Shown here: positions 7,635 through 15,475 of the stretch, in pieces
How the letters are laid out: every line of letters begins with the position of its first letter
Position numbering within the stretch: position 1 is the first letter of the stretch
NCBI GenBank assembly: GCA_018060635.1
Contig: JAGOVR010000004.1
Coordinates: 1 to 30,761 of the forward strand
DNA length: 30,761 nt
From: Bacteriovoracaceae bacterium
Lineage (GTDB): Bacteria; Bdellovibrionota; Bacteriovoracia; Bacteriovoracales; Bacteriovoracaceae
Reading direction: 5' to 3'
The notes under the pieces: generated by a model
Databases searched by the model: none
Seen by the model: only the letters and a program-made list of their open reading frames with translations
Told to the model about the DNA's origin: nothing
Program-made: the position numbers and the translations under genes

Positions 7635-9248
7635 TTATTTATTTTTAGATAACGAAGGCAACATCTTTACTTTCCAAAAAGAGTGCTGGGCGAAAGGTGT
7701 TGAATAAAAATTTTGAATATAAGGCTGAACAAGGTCTATATTGGTAGAAAAATAAATAGGAAGCAGTGGCAAATCTTGCATAAGAATTTTATCTGCTTGA
7801 TGGACTAAATGCCTTCTTTGGCTAGATATAGGTAATGAACGCATTTTTGAAACAAGATGATCATACTGAGTATTATTAAATCCTGAATAATTATTAGCTG
7901 AGTGGCTTAACATTCTTTCTAAAAAATAAATAGGATCGAGTCCTTGAATAGCCCATGCGCTTAAATTTATTTGAAACTTTTTTTCTTTAAGAAAATTTAA
8001 AAAAATTTTAGATTCTTGATTTTCTAAAGTACAATCAACACCCAAATGTTCTTTCCAAGACTTCCTAATAACTTGTAGAATTTGAGATAATACAGGGCTC
8101 GTCACATAGTTAATCACACAACTGGGAAATGGGTTTTTTGCAGAAAAACCTGCTTGTCGCAATAACTCTTTAGCATAAGCGAGCTGTTCTTTTTTTGTTT
8201 TCTCAGCATAGGGAATCATCACAGGTTTATAATGAGGAAAATCCAAGGGTAAAAAAGAGTAGGCTTCTTTCTGACCTGACTTTGTAATGTATTTTACAAT
8301 ATCTTTACGAGGAATCGCTAAGCTTAAAGCTAAGCGCACTCTTTTATCAGAAAAAGGCCACTGTTTTAAGTTCATCTCTAAAAAATTAGTACGAAATTTT
8401 TTACTAATGTGAACAACTCCCCTTTTTTTTATTCTTTCTAAATGTGTTGAGGCAATCCCTGTCAAATCAATATCAATTTCTCCTGCTTCAAAAGCACGTA
8501 AAGCCTCAGGACTAGAACCACCTAAAAAATAAAACCAAATTTCATCAATTTGTATCTCTGAAGCTTTAGGATAAAAAGGATTTTTAATCACACTGATATG
8601 ACTTTTAAGCTTCCACTCTTTTAAGATATAAGGGCCACTGCTCCACAAATTTTGTGGTTGCATCCAAGTCTCAGGGAAATTAAGAATTATCTCTGGAGGA
8701 ATAATACGAAAAGCATGATGATTTAAATAATCTAAAAGAGAAGGGCAAGGCTTTTCTGTTGTTATTTCAAGTGTATTCTCATCAATTACTTTTATCCCCA
8801 ATGTTTCTATTGCTAAATTTGTTCCTTCATAAATTTGTTGAGCATTTTTTATAATAAAAAAATAATCGGCAAAAGGAGAAGTTTTTTTTTGCAAAACACG
8901 CTGAAAAGAAAAAAGAATATCCGAAGCCGAAAGTTTGCGTTCTTTCACTATCTGTTGGTTTTTGGAACTCACCCACCATATATCTTTACGAATATGGAAA
9001 ATCCAATGGGTATAATTTTTATTATGACTAAAATTAGTAACTAAATCCTTGGCAACGATATTCGTTTTATGATCATAGTCAAAAAGCCCCATAAAAAGAG
9101 TTCGTGCAATATTTCCAAACTGTGCTTCGGCGGCTAATTGAGGATCTAGTGTTTCTATTTCAGAACCGACTTGAACTCGTAAAATTTTAGCTTCTGCCAA
9201 AAGAAAAGGTGAAAAAATGCAGAGAAGAAAAACTGCAACAAATTTCAT
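7635..9248 (-). CDS. Second oligopeptide-binding protein (OppA paralogue)
   Basis: A second SBP_bac_5 periplasmic binding protein of about 537 residues, adjacent to oppA and clearly its paralogue: both share RVQVG/NVQVG, LDPQ, LF(M/V)GL(F/Y), YDHK and W-x-F-x-(I/L)-(R/K)-K in the same order. MKFVAVFLLCIFSPFLLAEA is a Sec signal peptide. The start is uncertain: GTG 9257 and ATG 9254 overlap the preceding cytochrome stop (GTGA), while ATG 9248 opens directly at the signal peptide with only AAAG upstream; translation is probably coupled to the cytochrome gene. A second binding protein usually widens the peptide range of one permease; that function is inferred. Confidence 0.9.
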   Translation of the reverse strand: MKFVAVFLLCIFSPFLLAEAKILRVQVGSEIETLDPQLAAEAQFGNIARTLFMGLFDYDHKTNIVAKDLVTNFSHNKNYTHWIFHIRKDIWWVSSKNQQIVKERKLSASDILFSFQRVLQKKTSPFADYFFIIKNAQQIYEGTNLAIETLGIKVIDENTLEITTEKPCPSLLDYLNHHAFRIIPPEIILNFPETWMQPQNLWSSGPYILKEWKLKSHISVIKNPFYPKASEIQIDEIWFYFLGGSSPEALRAFEAGEIDIDLTGIASTHLERIKKRGVVHISKKFRTNFLEMNLKQWPFSDKRVRLALSLAIPRKDIVKYITKSGQKEAYSFLPLDFPHYKPVMIPYAEKTKKEQLAYAKELLRQAGFSAKNPFPSCVINYVTSPVLSQILQVIRKSWKEHLGVDCTLENQESKIFLNFLKEKKFQINLSAWAIQGLDPIYFLERMLSHSANNYSGFNNTQYDHLVSKMRSLPISSQRRHLVHQADKILMQDLPLLPIYFSTNIDLVQPYIQNFYSTPFAQHSFWKVKMLPSLSKNK

Positions 9249-9253
9249 AATCA

Positions 9254-9610
9254 TCACTTTAAGTTATTCAAAAAAGCATGAATAGCTGGAATATCTTTTT
9301 CTAGTTCAGGAAAAGCCACCATAAGCCCTGTAGAACGCTTAGGTTTATAACCTGCAGGATAGTTTGCGTTGACCACTCGTGCAGACAACAACTCTAACGA
9401 AGAGCCTGCTACTGCTGGCCCCAAAGAACCGTCTTTGACAGGATCGATATTATGACAAGAAATACAATAAGAAAGATAAACCGTTTTACCGCGCTTGTAC
9501 AAATCACTCGTGGGTGTCATTTGTACTTCTTTTTTTTGACAGGAAATTAAAATAAGGAACCAAGGGATCAGCTTGGTTCCTTTTAAAAAAAATAATTTTT
9601 TAATCTGCAT
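9254..9610 (-). CDS. Small lipoprotein cytochrome c
   Basis: A 118-residue class I cytochrome c. The N-terminus is a lipoprotein signal peptide, with lipobox LISC and Cys24 as the lipid site. The haem motif CISCH is at 49-53, and a methionine in the segment GLMVAFPEL is the likely sixth ligand. LGPAVAGSS matches the conserved loop of the family. It would carry electrons in the periplasm, tethered to a membrane. The gene follows the PuuD-like gene by 6-7 bases and overlaps the next gene's possible GTG start, so all three are one transcript. In canonical PuuD proteins a cytochrome c domain is fused to the C-terminus of the membrane domain; here the same pair is split into two genes. Confidence 0.88.
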   Translation of the reverse strand: MQIKKLFFLKGTKLIPWFLILISCQKKEVQMTPTSDLYKRGKTVYLSYCISCHNIDPVKDGSLGPAVAGSSLELLSARVVNANYPAGYKPKRSTGLMVAFPELEKDIPAIHAFLNNLK

Positions 9611-9616
9611 AATTTT

Positions 9617-10318
9617 TTATGTTAAAAATTCTATAAGTCCATAGAGAACAACTGTCAGCAAAATACCAAAATGAATAACTCCTTTAATACTTGCAATAGG
9701 CCCTAGTTTTCCTTTAATAGCATTCAATTGTAATAATCCAATTACAAAAGCTAATACTAAAAATAAATTCAAGGCACTAAAATCCATATTTACAATTAAA
9801 GGAAGATGACTCGCGGCTCCCATAAAGAAAAGCATGGGAATTGAAAACAACGTATTATGACGAGAAGCCAGACCTGCTTTTACAGCGGAAATAGCCGCTT
9901 GAGGAAGAGGTTGTCCTCCTTTGGCTACTTGCTCTGCTGAAGCCATCACAATTTTTTGGTTAGGCCAAATCACAAGCCACACATTAAGAAACATAAGAGT
10001 TCCCAGTCCTGCTCCTGTTAAAATAAAAATTCCCCATGAAGTTGCAAAAATTCCCCAACCTCCCATACGAGCTTTACTTTCAAGCATTGCAACACCTGAA
10101 ATAAAAGTAAACAACGCTCCAAAGCGGAACCACCAAAGAGCACGAGGAAGAAGTTTAGTTACCACTGATGCTTTAGCCTGAGCATCTGCTTCTTTCATGT
10201 ATTCACCTTGCACAAAATTAAAATAATAAAGTATTCCAATCCAAGCGACTCCCGCTAAAAAATGAATCCAGCGAAAGAGAAATTGAAGACCATCAGCCGA
10301 AAATAGTGCGATATCCAT
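9617..10318 (-). CDS. PuuD-like (urate hydroxylase N-terminal domain, COG3748) membrane protein
   Basis: A 233-residue integral membrane protein with about six or seven helices. It resembles the membrane domain of urate hydroxylase PuuD (Urate_ox_N): RWIHFLAGVAWIG near the start, WWFRFGALFTFISG, a HNTLFSIPMLFFMGAASHLP segment, and a final VIHFGILL helix. The histidines in these helices are candidate haem ligands. The start is ATG 10318, six bases after AAGGAG; a TTG two codons earlier abuts the ribosome site. Known PuuD proteins carry a C-terminal cytochrome c, supplied here by the next gene. No other purine catabolism gene is in the window, so urate oxidation is only a possibility; a general electron-transfer role is equally open. 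Confidence 0.75.
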   Translation of the reverse strand: MDIALFSADGLQFLFRWIHFLAGVAWIGILYYFNFVQGEYMKEADAQAKASVVTKLLPRALWWFRFGALFTFISGVAMLESKARMGGWGIFATSWGIFILTGAGLGTLMFLNVWLVIWPNQKIVMASAEQVAKGGQPLPQAAISAVKAGLASRHNTLFSIPMLFFMGAASHLPLIVNMDFSALNLFLVLAFVIGLLQLNAIKGKLGPIASIKGVIHFGILLTVVLYGLIEFLT

Positions 10319-10356
10319 TTGCAACTCCTTTTATATAAGATAGAAAATAAAAACTG

Positions 10357-10386
10357 ATTATAATGTATAATGCGGAGAGCAATCAA
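10357..10386 (-). promoter_or_regulatory. Candidate sigma-70 promoter for the PuuD-like/cytochrome/Opp train
   Basis: On the minus strand TTGATT (10381-10386) and a perfect TATAAT (10357-10362) are 18 bases apart. The predicted start site near 10350 leaves a leader of about 30 bases ahead of ATG 10318. Two overlapping plus-strand TATAAT boxes (10359-10364 and 10366-10371) could serve the divergent rsmE, so the two promoters share bases. Confidence 0.5.
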
Positions 10387-10397
10387 TTCTAAATCTC

Positions 10398-11126
10398 ATG
10401 AATCAAATACTTCTTGAAAAAAACGATTATCACGCAGAAAGAGATGTTTATCTCTTAAAAAAAAATGATCCCCGATTTATACATATTCAAAATGTATTAA
10501 AACTAGATTTACGAGATCAAATAAAAATTGGAATTGTGGGTCTTGGGCAAGGTATGGCGGAAGTCACGCAAATAAACGAAACTTTCTGCGAACTCAAAGT
10601 CAAAACTAAAACGCCAACTATAATGCCTTATTACCAACTCATGGTAGGAATTTGTCGTCCTCTTAGTATAAAAAAAATATTAGAACATGGTACAAGCTTA
10701 GGAGTAAAAAAATTTCACTTTGTTACAACCACCCTAAGTGACAAATCCTATCTACAATCTAAGGTTTTATTACCAGAAAACTGCAAAGAAGCTATGCTCA
10801 AAGGACTTAGTCAATCAAGTCTCTATACCGAGCTACCTGAAATAAAAATATGGAATGATTTGGAGGAATGTCTCATTTTTACTGAAGACATCAAACATAA
10901 ATTTTTTCTATCACTTAAAAGTAATCATTTTTTTCCCCTTACACCTTTGCAAGACCAGTTACCGCTTCTCATAGCCCTGGGGCCAGAAAGAGGATGGACC
11001 AAAGGAGAAGAAGAGAAAATGCATGACAAAAATTTTATCCCAATTAAAATTAGTGCAAGTACTTTAAGAGTAGAAATCGCTACTTTTGTAGCTCTTGGTC
11101 AGTTAGAACTGCTCCGTTCTCACTAA
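10398..11126 (+). CDS. rsmE: 16S rRNA (uracil-1498-N3)-methyltransferase RsmE
   Basis: A SPOUT-fold methyltransferase of 242 residues that methylates U1498 of 16S rRNA using SAM. The N-terminal PUA-like part includes HIQNVLKLDLRDQIKIG. The SAM-binding knot is at the C-terminus: IALGPERGW at 192-200 and STLRVEIATFVALGQ at 221-235. Most homologues have GPEGG(F/L/W) and RILRTETA, so two positions differ (an Arg in the first loop and Ser-Thr for Arg-Ile in the second), but the order and spacing fit. ATG 10398 has no good ribosome site; two TATAAT boxes at 10359-10371 imply a very short leader. Its last four bases overlap the convergent ligase gene. Confidence 0.88.
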   Translation: MNQILLEKNDYHAERDVYLLKKNDPRFIHIQNVLKLDLRDQIKIGIVGLGQGMAEVTQINETFCELKVKTKTPTIMPYYQLMVGICRPLSIKKILEHGTSLGVKKFHFVTTTLSDKSYLQSKVLLPENCKEAMLKGLSQSSLYTELPEIKIWNDLEECLIFTEDIKHKFFLSLKSNHFFPLTPLQDQLPLLIALGPERGWTKGEEEKMHDKNFIPIKISASTLRVEIATFVALGQLELLRSH

Positions 11127-12553
11127 AAATTCCACTTATGAACAGGAATATTTTGTTGTTGAAAAGATAAGTAAACCTCTAACATTTTATCAAATTGTTT
11201 CCCATGTTTTTCAATAAAAGATTTCTGCCAAGAAGCCCCATTTTGTTTCATGAGAACTCTTCCTGCAATAACATCTTCTAAGTAATACTTACTTTCTTCT
11301 GCCTCAATTCCTAATCTACTCAGTCCTTTTTTTGCCATAGGGAGAAGATAGGAAAAAAAGAGTTCAGTTACTGAGAGTTTTTTCCCTTGATTCCAAATAA
11401 AAGAAGAATCAAGACCGTGGCGTGCGGCTTGATAAAAATTCTCACTAGCTTCTCCGTAAAATAAATATTTTTCTGGATCTGTTTCCCAAGAAGAAATTTC
11501 ACTCATAAGTCCTAATAGTAAGGCAAAATTGGCTGTCATATCCACAAAAGTAGGTCCTGCTGGTAAGGCTCTCATTTGCATTTTTAAAAATTGAGAATCA
11601 CCTTTATCTTCCTGATTAATAATCATACGATTCCAGCGAAAAATTGTTTCATTATGTAAAGAAAGATGCTTAAAACGATACATATCTTCATTATAACAAA
11701 CAGGAACTAAAGGCTGATAAGCTTGTTCATTCTCAAGAAAATAATGAATAAAACTTTCTTTAAGGTAAGACGATCCAAAAAAAGCCCTGCCTTGCGCAGT
11801 AGGAATAGCATAACATTGTTCTTGTAGTGCAATACGTGATTCACTCCATAAGTTTTTACCTAGAAAAAAAGGAGAATTACTGGCAATAGCCATGACAGGA
11901 CCTAATATCATTTGTGAAGCATTATAAAATTTTAACAAATCTGCTTGAGAAAATTCAAAAGTGATATGCATATCACCTGTTCCCGAAAGTAATTGCAAGT
12001 TATCTTGCTGTAATTTCAAATGTTCTACACCATGGATATTGAGTTCAATAGGATGACCTCTTCTTTTAGATTTCAAACCTTGATTTAATAAAGCTAGAAA
12101 AGAAGATGATGCTCCATTTTCATCATTTAGTTTTTCTGTAGGAACAAACGGCAGGCTTCCTACCATTAACATATGGGCCCCATAGCTTTCTGCTACTTTT
12201 TGATAAGCAAAAAACCTATTTTCTAATTCTGACCTCAGATTAGAAAGAAGCATGGAATCTAATTTATTTTTAGTAGTCTTAAGAGGAAAAGAAAAACTTC
12301 CTTGTTGCATAACAGATGTAGTCTCATTAATTTCTTGCAACATCTTTGCTGTTAACATCAATGGATTTTTTTTCTGGTCAACAAAAAAAGTTCCGACTTC
12401 AATTTGTGTGGAAAAAAAACCATGATTTAAAGATTCTTTTTTTAATTTTGAAATAAAAGCAGAAGTCTCTAATCTTAATTTTCGCTCAAATTCTTCAAAG
12501 TCTTCTTCTGAAAATCCTACTGGAGCTAAAGGCTTCGCATACAACTTACTCAT
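11123..12553 (-). CDS. GCS2-family glutamate-cysteine ligase / carboxylate-amine ligase
   Basis: A 476-residue cytosolic enzyme of the GCS2 family, which makes amide bonds with ATP, classically gamma-glutamylcysteine. Visible features are the strand STQIEVGTFFVD near residue 48, GTGDMHITFEFS near 195 (equivalent to the family's G-x-H-V-H-x-G strand), and the strongly conserved ALSASSPFW-type segment as AIASNSPFFLGKNLWSESRIA. The active site acids and the later FVDMTANFALLLGL segment are in order. No glutathione synthetase gene is in the window, so glutathione synthesis is not shown; a different amino-acid ligase role is possible. ATG 12553 has AAGGAAG upstream. The gene ends four bases inside rsmE, tail to tail. 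Confidence 0.75.
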   Translation of the reverse strand: MSKLYAKPLAPVGFSEEDFEEFERKLRLETSAFISKLKKESLNHGFFSTQIEVGTFFVDQKKNPLMLTAKMLQEINETTSVMQQGSFSFPLKTTKNKLDSMLLSNLRSELENRFFAYQKVAESYGAHMLMVGSLPFVPTEKLNDENGASSSFLALLNQGLKSKRRGHPIELNIHGVEHLKLQQDNLQLLSGTGDMHITFEFSQADLLKFYNASQMILGPVMAIASNSPFFLGKNLWSESRIALQEQCYAIPTAQGRAFFGSSYLKESFIHYFLENEQAYQPLVPVCYNEDMYRFKHLSLHNETIFRWNRMIINQEDKGDSQFLKMQMRALPAGPTFVDMTANFALLLGLMSEISSWETDPEKYLFYGEASENFYQAARHGLDSSFIWNQGKKLSVTELFFSYLLPMAKKGLSRLGIEAEESKYYLEDVIAGRVLMKQNGASWQKSFIEKHGKQFDKMLEVYLSFQQQNIPVHKWNF

Positions 12554-12627
12554 ACTCGCTTCCTTTATAATGATAAAATAAATGCTCCCAAGTTTCGGAT
12601 AAAGGTAGGAGAAGGATTAAAGAAAAA

Positions 12628-12661
12628 ACACTTTTTTGCTCTTTATCTTGATTAAGAGTGT
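12628..12661 (-). terminator. Weak terminator-like hairpin after mtgA
   Basis: On the minus strand ACACTCTT and AAAAGTGT can pair (one mismatch) with an 18-base loop, followed by six T residues. The stem is AT-rich and the loop long, so it would be inefficient. It is placed correctly, about 17 bases after the mtgA stop and before the ligase gene. Confidence 0.35.
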
Positions 12662-12678
12662 CGAGTATCTTTTTAAAT

Positions 12679-13434
12679 TTAAGGAGTTAGTTCCCAATCA
12701 AAATGCTCTTCCATAGCAGTTTGCATCTCTTGCGCTGAGATGTAGCCTGCTTTGACTAGCCTACGAAAAGTTGATTTCATAGCAGAACGAGCATAGCGTG
12801 TTAATTTTTTTTGACGGAAAGAGATGGAGTAACGTTTAGGACTGGGTAACAAAATAGCCAAAAAAGCACTCTCTCGCAGATTTAATTCTGAAGGATTTTT
12901 TTTAAAATAATACCAAGCGGCGGCATTAATACCATAAATGCTAGGCCCCCATTCTGCTATATTAAAATAAATTTCTAAAATTTTCTTTTTGCTGATAGTT
13001 TTTTCTAATTTTTTTGCCAAAATAATTTCTCGTGCTTTTCTCCATAGACTCTTTTGATTTGTTAAAAAAACATTTTTTACAACTTGCTGAGTAATGGTGC
13101 TAGCTCCACGAGTAAACTTTCCTTTTTCTAAAGTATCTTGAATAGCATATCTAATTTGCTCCATATCAATACCTGAGTGCTGATAAAAAAGCAGGTCTTC
13201 TCTAATGATAACCGAAAGGATTGTCTTACGAGCAATACCCGATAGAAGAGTCCACTCACTAGGTCTTTTAGAAACCATCTCGATTCTACGTTCTAATTTA
13301 TTTTCTTTGAGTAAGATAGATTTAGGATAATGATCTTTTAGTATCCTGACATCTATCGATAAAAATAACTGCCAAATAAGATAGAATAAAAAACCAAAAA
13401 CAAAGAGCCAAAAAAAAGTTTTAAATTTACTCAT
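12679..13434 (-). CDS. mtgA: Monofunctional peptidoglycan glycosyltransferase MtgA
   Basis: A GT51 enzyme of 251 residues that polymerises lipid II into glycan strands in the periplasm, without a transpeptidase domain. One membrane helix at 5-25 anchors it. GT51 motifs in order are REDLLFYQHSG (catalytic Glu79), RGASTITQQVVKN at 109-121, and KKILEIYFNIAEWG at 150-163 with the second acidic residue near Glu154. Length matches MtgA (about 240). It overlaps the upstream gamma-carbonic-anhydrase-like gene by ATGA, so the two are co-translated; a shared function is not obvious. Confidence 0.93.
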   Translation of the reverse strand: MSKFKTFFWLFVFGFLFYLIWQLFLSIDVRILKDHYPKSILLKENKLERRIEMVSKRPSEWTLLSGIARKTILSVIIREDLLFYQHSGIDMEQIRYAIQDTLEKGKFTRGASTITQQVVKNVFLTNQKSLWRKAREIILAKKLEKTISKKKILEIYFNIAEWGPSIYGINAAAWYYFKKNPSELNLRESAFLAILLPSPKRYSISFRQKKLTRYARSAMKSTFRRLVKAGYISAQEMQTAMEEHFDWELTP

Positions 13435-13970
13435 AAAGTTTTTTGAAAAGATTTATCATTTAAATACTGATCTTTATATTTAAGATAAGACTTGTAATGA
13501 TTTCCGTAACGATTTAATTCTTCTACTGTGAGGCTTCGCTCTGCTCTAGCAGGGGATCCTTTGATTAGAGATCCTGCAGGATATTTTTTTCCAGGTGGAA
13601 GTAAAGCCCCTGCCGCTATGAGACAATTAGTTCCCACTTCTACCCCATCCATGACAATAGCTCCCATTCCTACTAAGGTGCCTGCTCCAATGCGACATCC
13701 ATGCAGAACAACGTTATGTCCAACTGAAACACCTGCTTCAATAATGAGAGGATTTTGAGCATCGACGTGCAGCATACACAAATCTTGAATATTACTATTC
13801 TCACCAATAGTAATACTATTAACATCTCCTCTAGCGACACTATGGAACCATAGACTAGAATTCTTACCCATGCTCACTCGACCAATCACCGTGGCAGTGG
13901 GAGCAATAAAACATCCCTCTCCTATAACAGGATGATCATCACCTAAGGGGTAAATTGTGGTTAAATGCAT
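13431..13970 (-). CDS. Gamma-carbonic-anhydrase-like left-handed beta-helix protein (YrdA/PaaY type)
   Basis: A hexapeptide-repeat protein of about 179 residues. Repeats such as GEGCFIAPTATVIGRVSMG form the left-handed helix. The three zinc-binding histidines of gamma carbonic anhydrases are present: His68 (MLHVD), His85 and His90 (GHNVVLHGC). The C-terminus GSPARAERSLTVEEL is the usual helix cap. The chosen start, ATG 13970, gives an N-terminus like that of the family; an open frame upstream to TTG 14012 adds 14 residues without a ribosome site. The family includes real carbonic anhydrases and inactive or acyl-transferring relatives, so activity is not certain. It is co-translated with mtgA. 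Confidence 0.87.
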   Translation of the reverse strand: MHLTTIYPLGDDHPVIGEGCFIAPTATVIGRVSMGKNSSLWFHSVARGDVNSITIGENSNIQDLCMLHVDAQNPLIIEAGVSVGHNVVLHGCRIGAGTLVGMGAIVMDGVEVGTNCLIAAGALLPPGKKYPAGSLIKGSPARAERSLTVEELNRYGNHYKSYLKYKDQYLNDKSFQKTL

Positions 13971-14018
13971 AGAGAAATTTAATACACGATTATACTCAAG
14001 ATCGCTACCCAAATATCA

Positions 14019-14044
14019 TTTTTTATATTGGTTTTTTATATTGG
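14019..14044. repeat. 13-base perfect tandem direct repeat
   Basis: TTTTTTATATTGG occurs twice back to back at 14019-14031 and 14032-14044, in the divergent spacer between the gamma-carbonic-anhydrase-like gene and the cytochrome c gene. The junction of the copies supplies the TTGGTT of the plus-strand promoter candidate. Confidence 0.85.
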
Positions 14045-14057
14045 CAAAGGCTATACT
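14028..14057 (+). promoter_or_regulatory. Candidate promoter for the anchored cytochrome c
   Basis: TTGGTT (14028-14033) and TATACT (14052-14057) are 18 bases apart. The -10 box lies in a small inverted repeat, AGGCT at 14048-14052 and AGCCT at 14059-14063, which could hold a regulator. Confidence 0.38.
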
Positions 14058-14099
14058 AAGCCTATTTTAATTTTCTCTTTTTAAAAGGTCTAAAATTTT

Positions 14100-14582
14100 A
14101 TGGGATTACGCCTTATTTTCCTTCTCATTTTTCTTGCTATCATTTCTGCCATTGTTTCTTTTACTTCCTATAAAAAATACTACGATCCAAGTAAAAGCCA
14201 AGTCCTTTCAACAACACTCATTTTAGCAGAGAAAAAACAACAAGAATTAGAACACGCTGAAAAAGAGCATGGGACAAGCACTGAAGAAAAAACAACGACT
14301 GTCACTTTTACAAGTCCAGAAGAAGAACATGGTTACAAAGTTTTTACAGAAATTGGGAAATGCTATACTTGCCATGGAAAAGAAGCTCAAGGATTAAAGT
14401 CTCAATTAGCTCCAAAACTTGCAGGGCAATTTGATTGGTATCTTTATGAACAACTTACTGCTTTCAAAAATAAAATTCGCCTTAATACAAAAATGGATCC
14501 TTACATTAAAAAATTAAGTGATGATGATTTTAAACACGTAGCTCTTTATCTTTCTAAGTTAGGAGTCTCTGCAAATAAATAA
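14100..14582 (+). CDS. Membrane-anchored cytochrome c
   Basis: A 160-residue protein with an uncleaved N-terminal membrane helix (residues 2-22), a charged Glu/Lys-rich linker to about residue 68, and one class I cytochrome c domain. The haem motif CYTCH is at 88-92 and Met132 in the KMDPYI segment is the likely distal ligand. APKLAGQFDWYLYEQL is the usual helix after the haem, seen in cytochromes c of the cytochrome c5/c4 and cbb3-associated kinds. It should shuttle electrons at the periplasmic face. ATG 14100 has AAAAGG 11 bases upstream. The last 37 bases overlap the end of convergent dapF. Confidence 0.87.
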   Translation: MGLRLIFLLIFLAIISAIVSFTSYKKYYDPSKSQVLSTTLILAEKKQQELEHAEKEHGTSTEEKTTTVTFTSPEEEHGYKVFTEIGKCYTCHGKEAQGLKSQLAPKLAGQFDWYLYEQLTAFKNKIRLNTKMDPYIKKLSDDDFKHVALYLSKLGVSANK

Positions 14583-15370
14583 TCTCCTGCAAAAACTTTA
14601 AAAGCAGGGCCTACTAAAAATATCTTTTTATAGTCATCTGTAAATTTAATGTGTACCTGCCCTCCTGCTGTCTGCACAGTAATCTGCTTCTTCCAATTAA
14701 AGAAATGAGCGCACGCAAGAGCCACTGCTGTCATGCCTGTACCACAGGATAAAACCTCATCTTCCACTCCACGCTCAAATGTTCGTACAGCCACAACCTG
14801 TTTTTCTTGGGAAATAACTTCAAAAAAATTAACATTAGTTCCTTGAGCAAAACGGGCATCATGGCGAATTTTTTTAGCTTCACTTAGAACATTAAAATTT
14901 TTTAGATTTTTGACTTCTAAAACACAATGAGGAACGCCTGTATTAAGATATAAATGATGTAATCCTTTAGCAAAATCTATCAATGAGATTTTATCTTTAT
15001 CATAAAACTCAGTCATCTCTACACTGATTAAATTTTCCTGCATAGTTACAGGATAAAAGCCATTTTTTGTTTCTATCTTATAATCAAGAACTTTTTTTAT
15101 CTTTAAATCTTGATAAGCCATAAGTGCTAACGCTCTCAAACCGTTGCCGCACATACTTACTTCCAAGCCATCAGCATTCATAATACGCATACGAAAATCA
15201 GCTTGTTTGCTAGATTCTAAAAGTAAGACACCATCGGCACCAATTCCTGTATGCTTTGCGCACATTTTCTCCCATAGGAGATGATTACCTGCCTGATAAA
15301 ACTCTTGGCGATTATCTATGATAATAAAATCATTTCCTGTCGCACAGTATTTAAAAAAGTTAATATTCAT
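14546..15370 (-). CDS. dapF: Diaminopimelate epimerase DapF
   Basis: Converts LL- to meso-diaminopimelate for lysine and peptidoglycan synthesis. At 274 residues it has the family's usual length. Both catalytic cysteines are visible in their motifs: Cys74 in MCGNGLRA and Cys209 in SCGTGMTA, related by the internal two-fold repeat. Substrate residues appear in TGNDF, GADGVLLL, NADGLEVSMCGN and ERGVEDEVLSCGTG. ATG 15370 opens with MNINFFKYCATGNDF. It stands alone, divergent from the tolC operon and overlapping the cytochrome gene tail to tail. Confidence 0.95.
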   Translation of the reverse strand: MNINFFKYCATGNDFIIIDNRQEFYQAGNHLLWEKMCAKHTGIGADGVLLLESSKQADFRMRIMNADGLEVSMCGNGLRALALMAYQDLKIKKVLDYKIETKNGFYPVTMQENLISVEMTEFYDKDKISLIDFAKGLHHLYLNTGVPHCVLEVKNLKNFNVLSEAKKIRHDARFAQGTNVNFFEVISQEKQVVAVRTFERGVEDEVLSCGTGMTAVALACAHFFNWKKQITVQTAGGQVHIKFTDDYKKIFLVGPAFKVFAGDYLFAETPNLER

Positions 15371-15475
15371 ATAAGTTCTTATACCTATTAAAACAGATTA
15401 AGGAAACAAATTTGACGATTTTTCACTTAGGAACTAAGCTCTCTTAAGGATCTTTTCAGCTCTTTCAAAAAAATT

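Noticed and set aside
7612..7636. Inverted repeat AACAAG...CTTGTT at the end of the second binding-protein gene
   Set aside because: Only six AT-rich pairs around a 13-base loop with no T-tail; may be chance.
12566..12592. TTGGGA-16-TATAAA as promoter for the GCS2 ligase
   Set aside because: The -10 box touches the ribosome site, so the start of the RNA would remove it.
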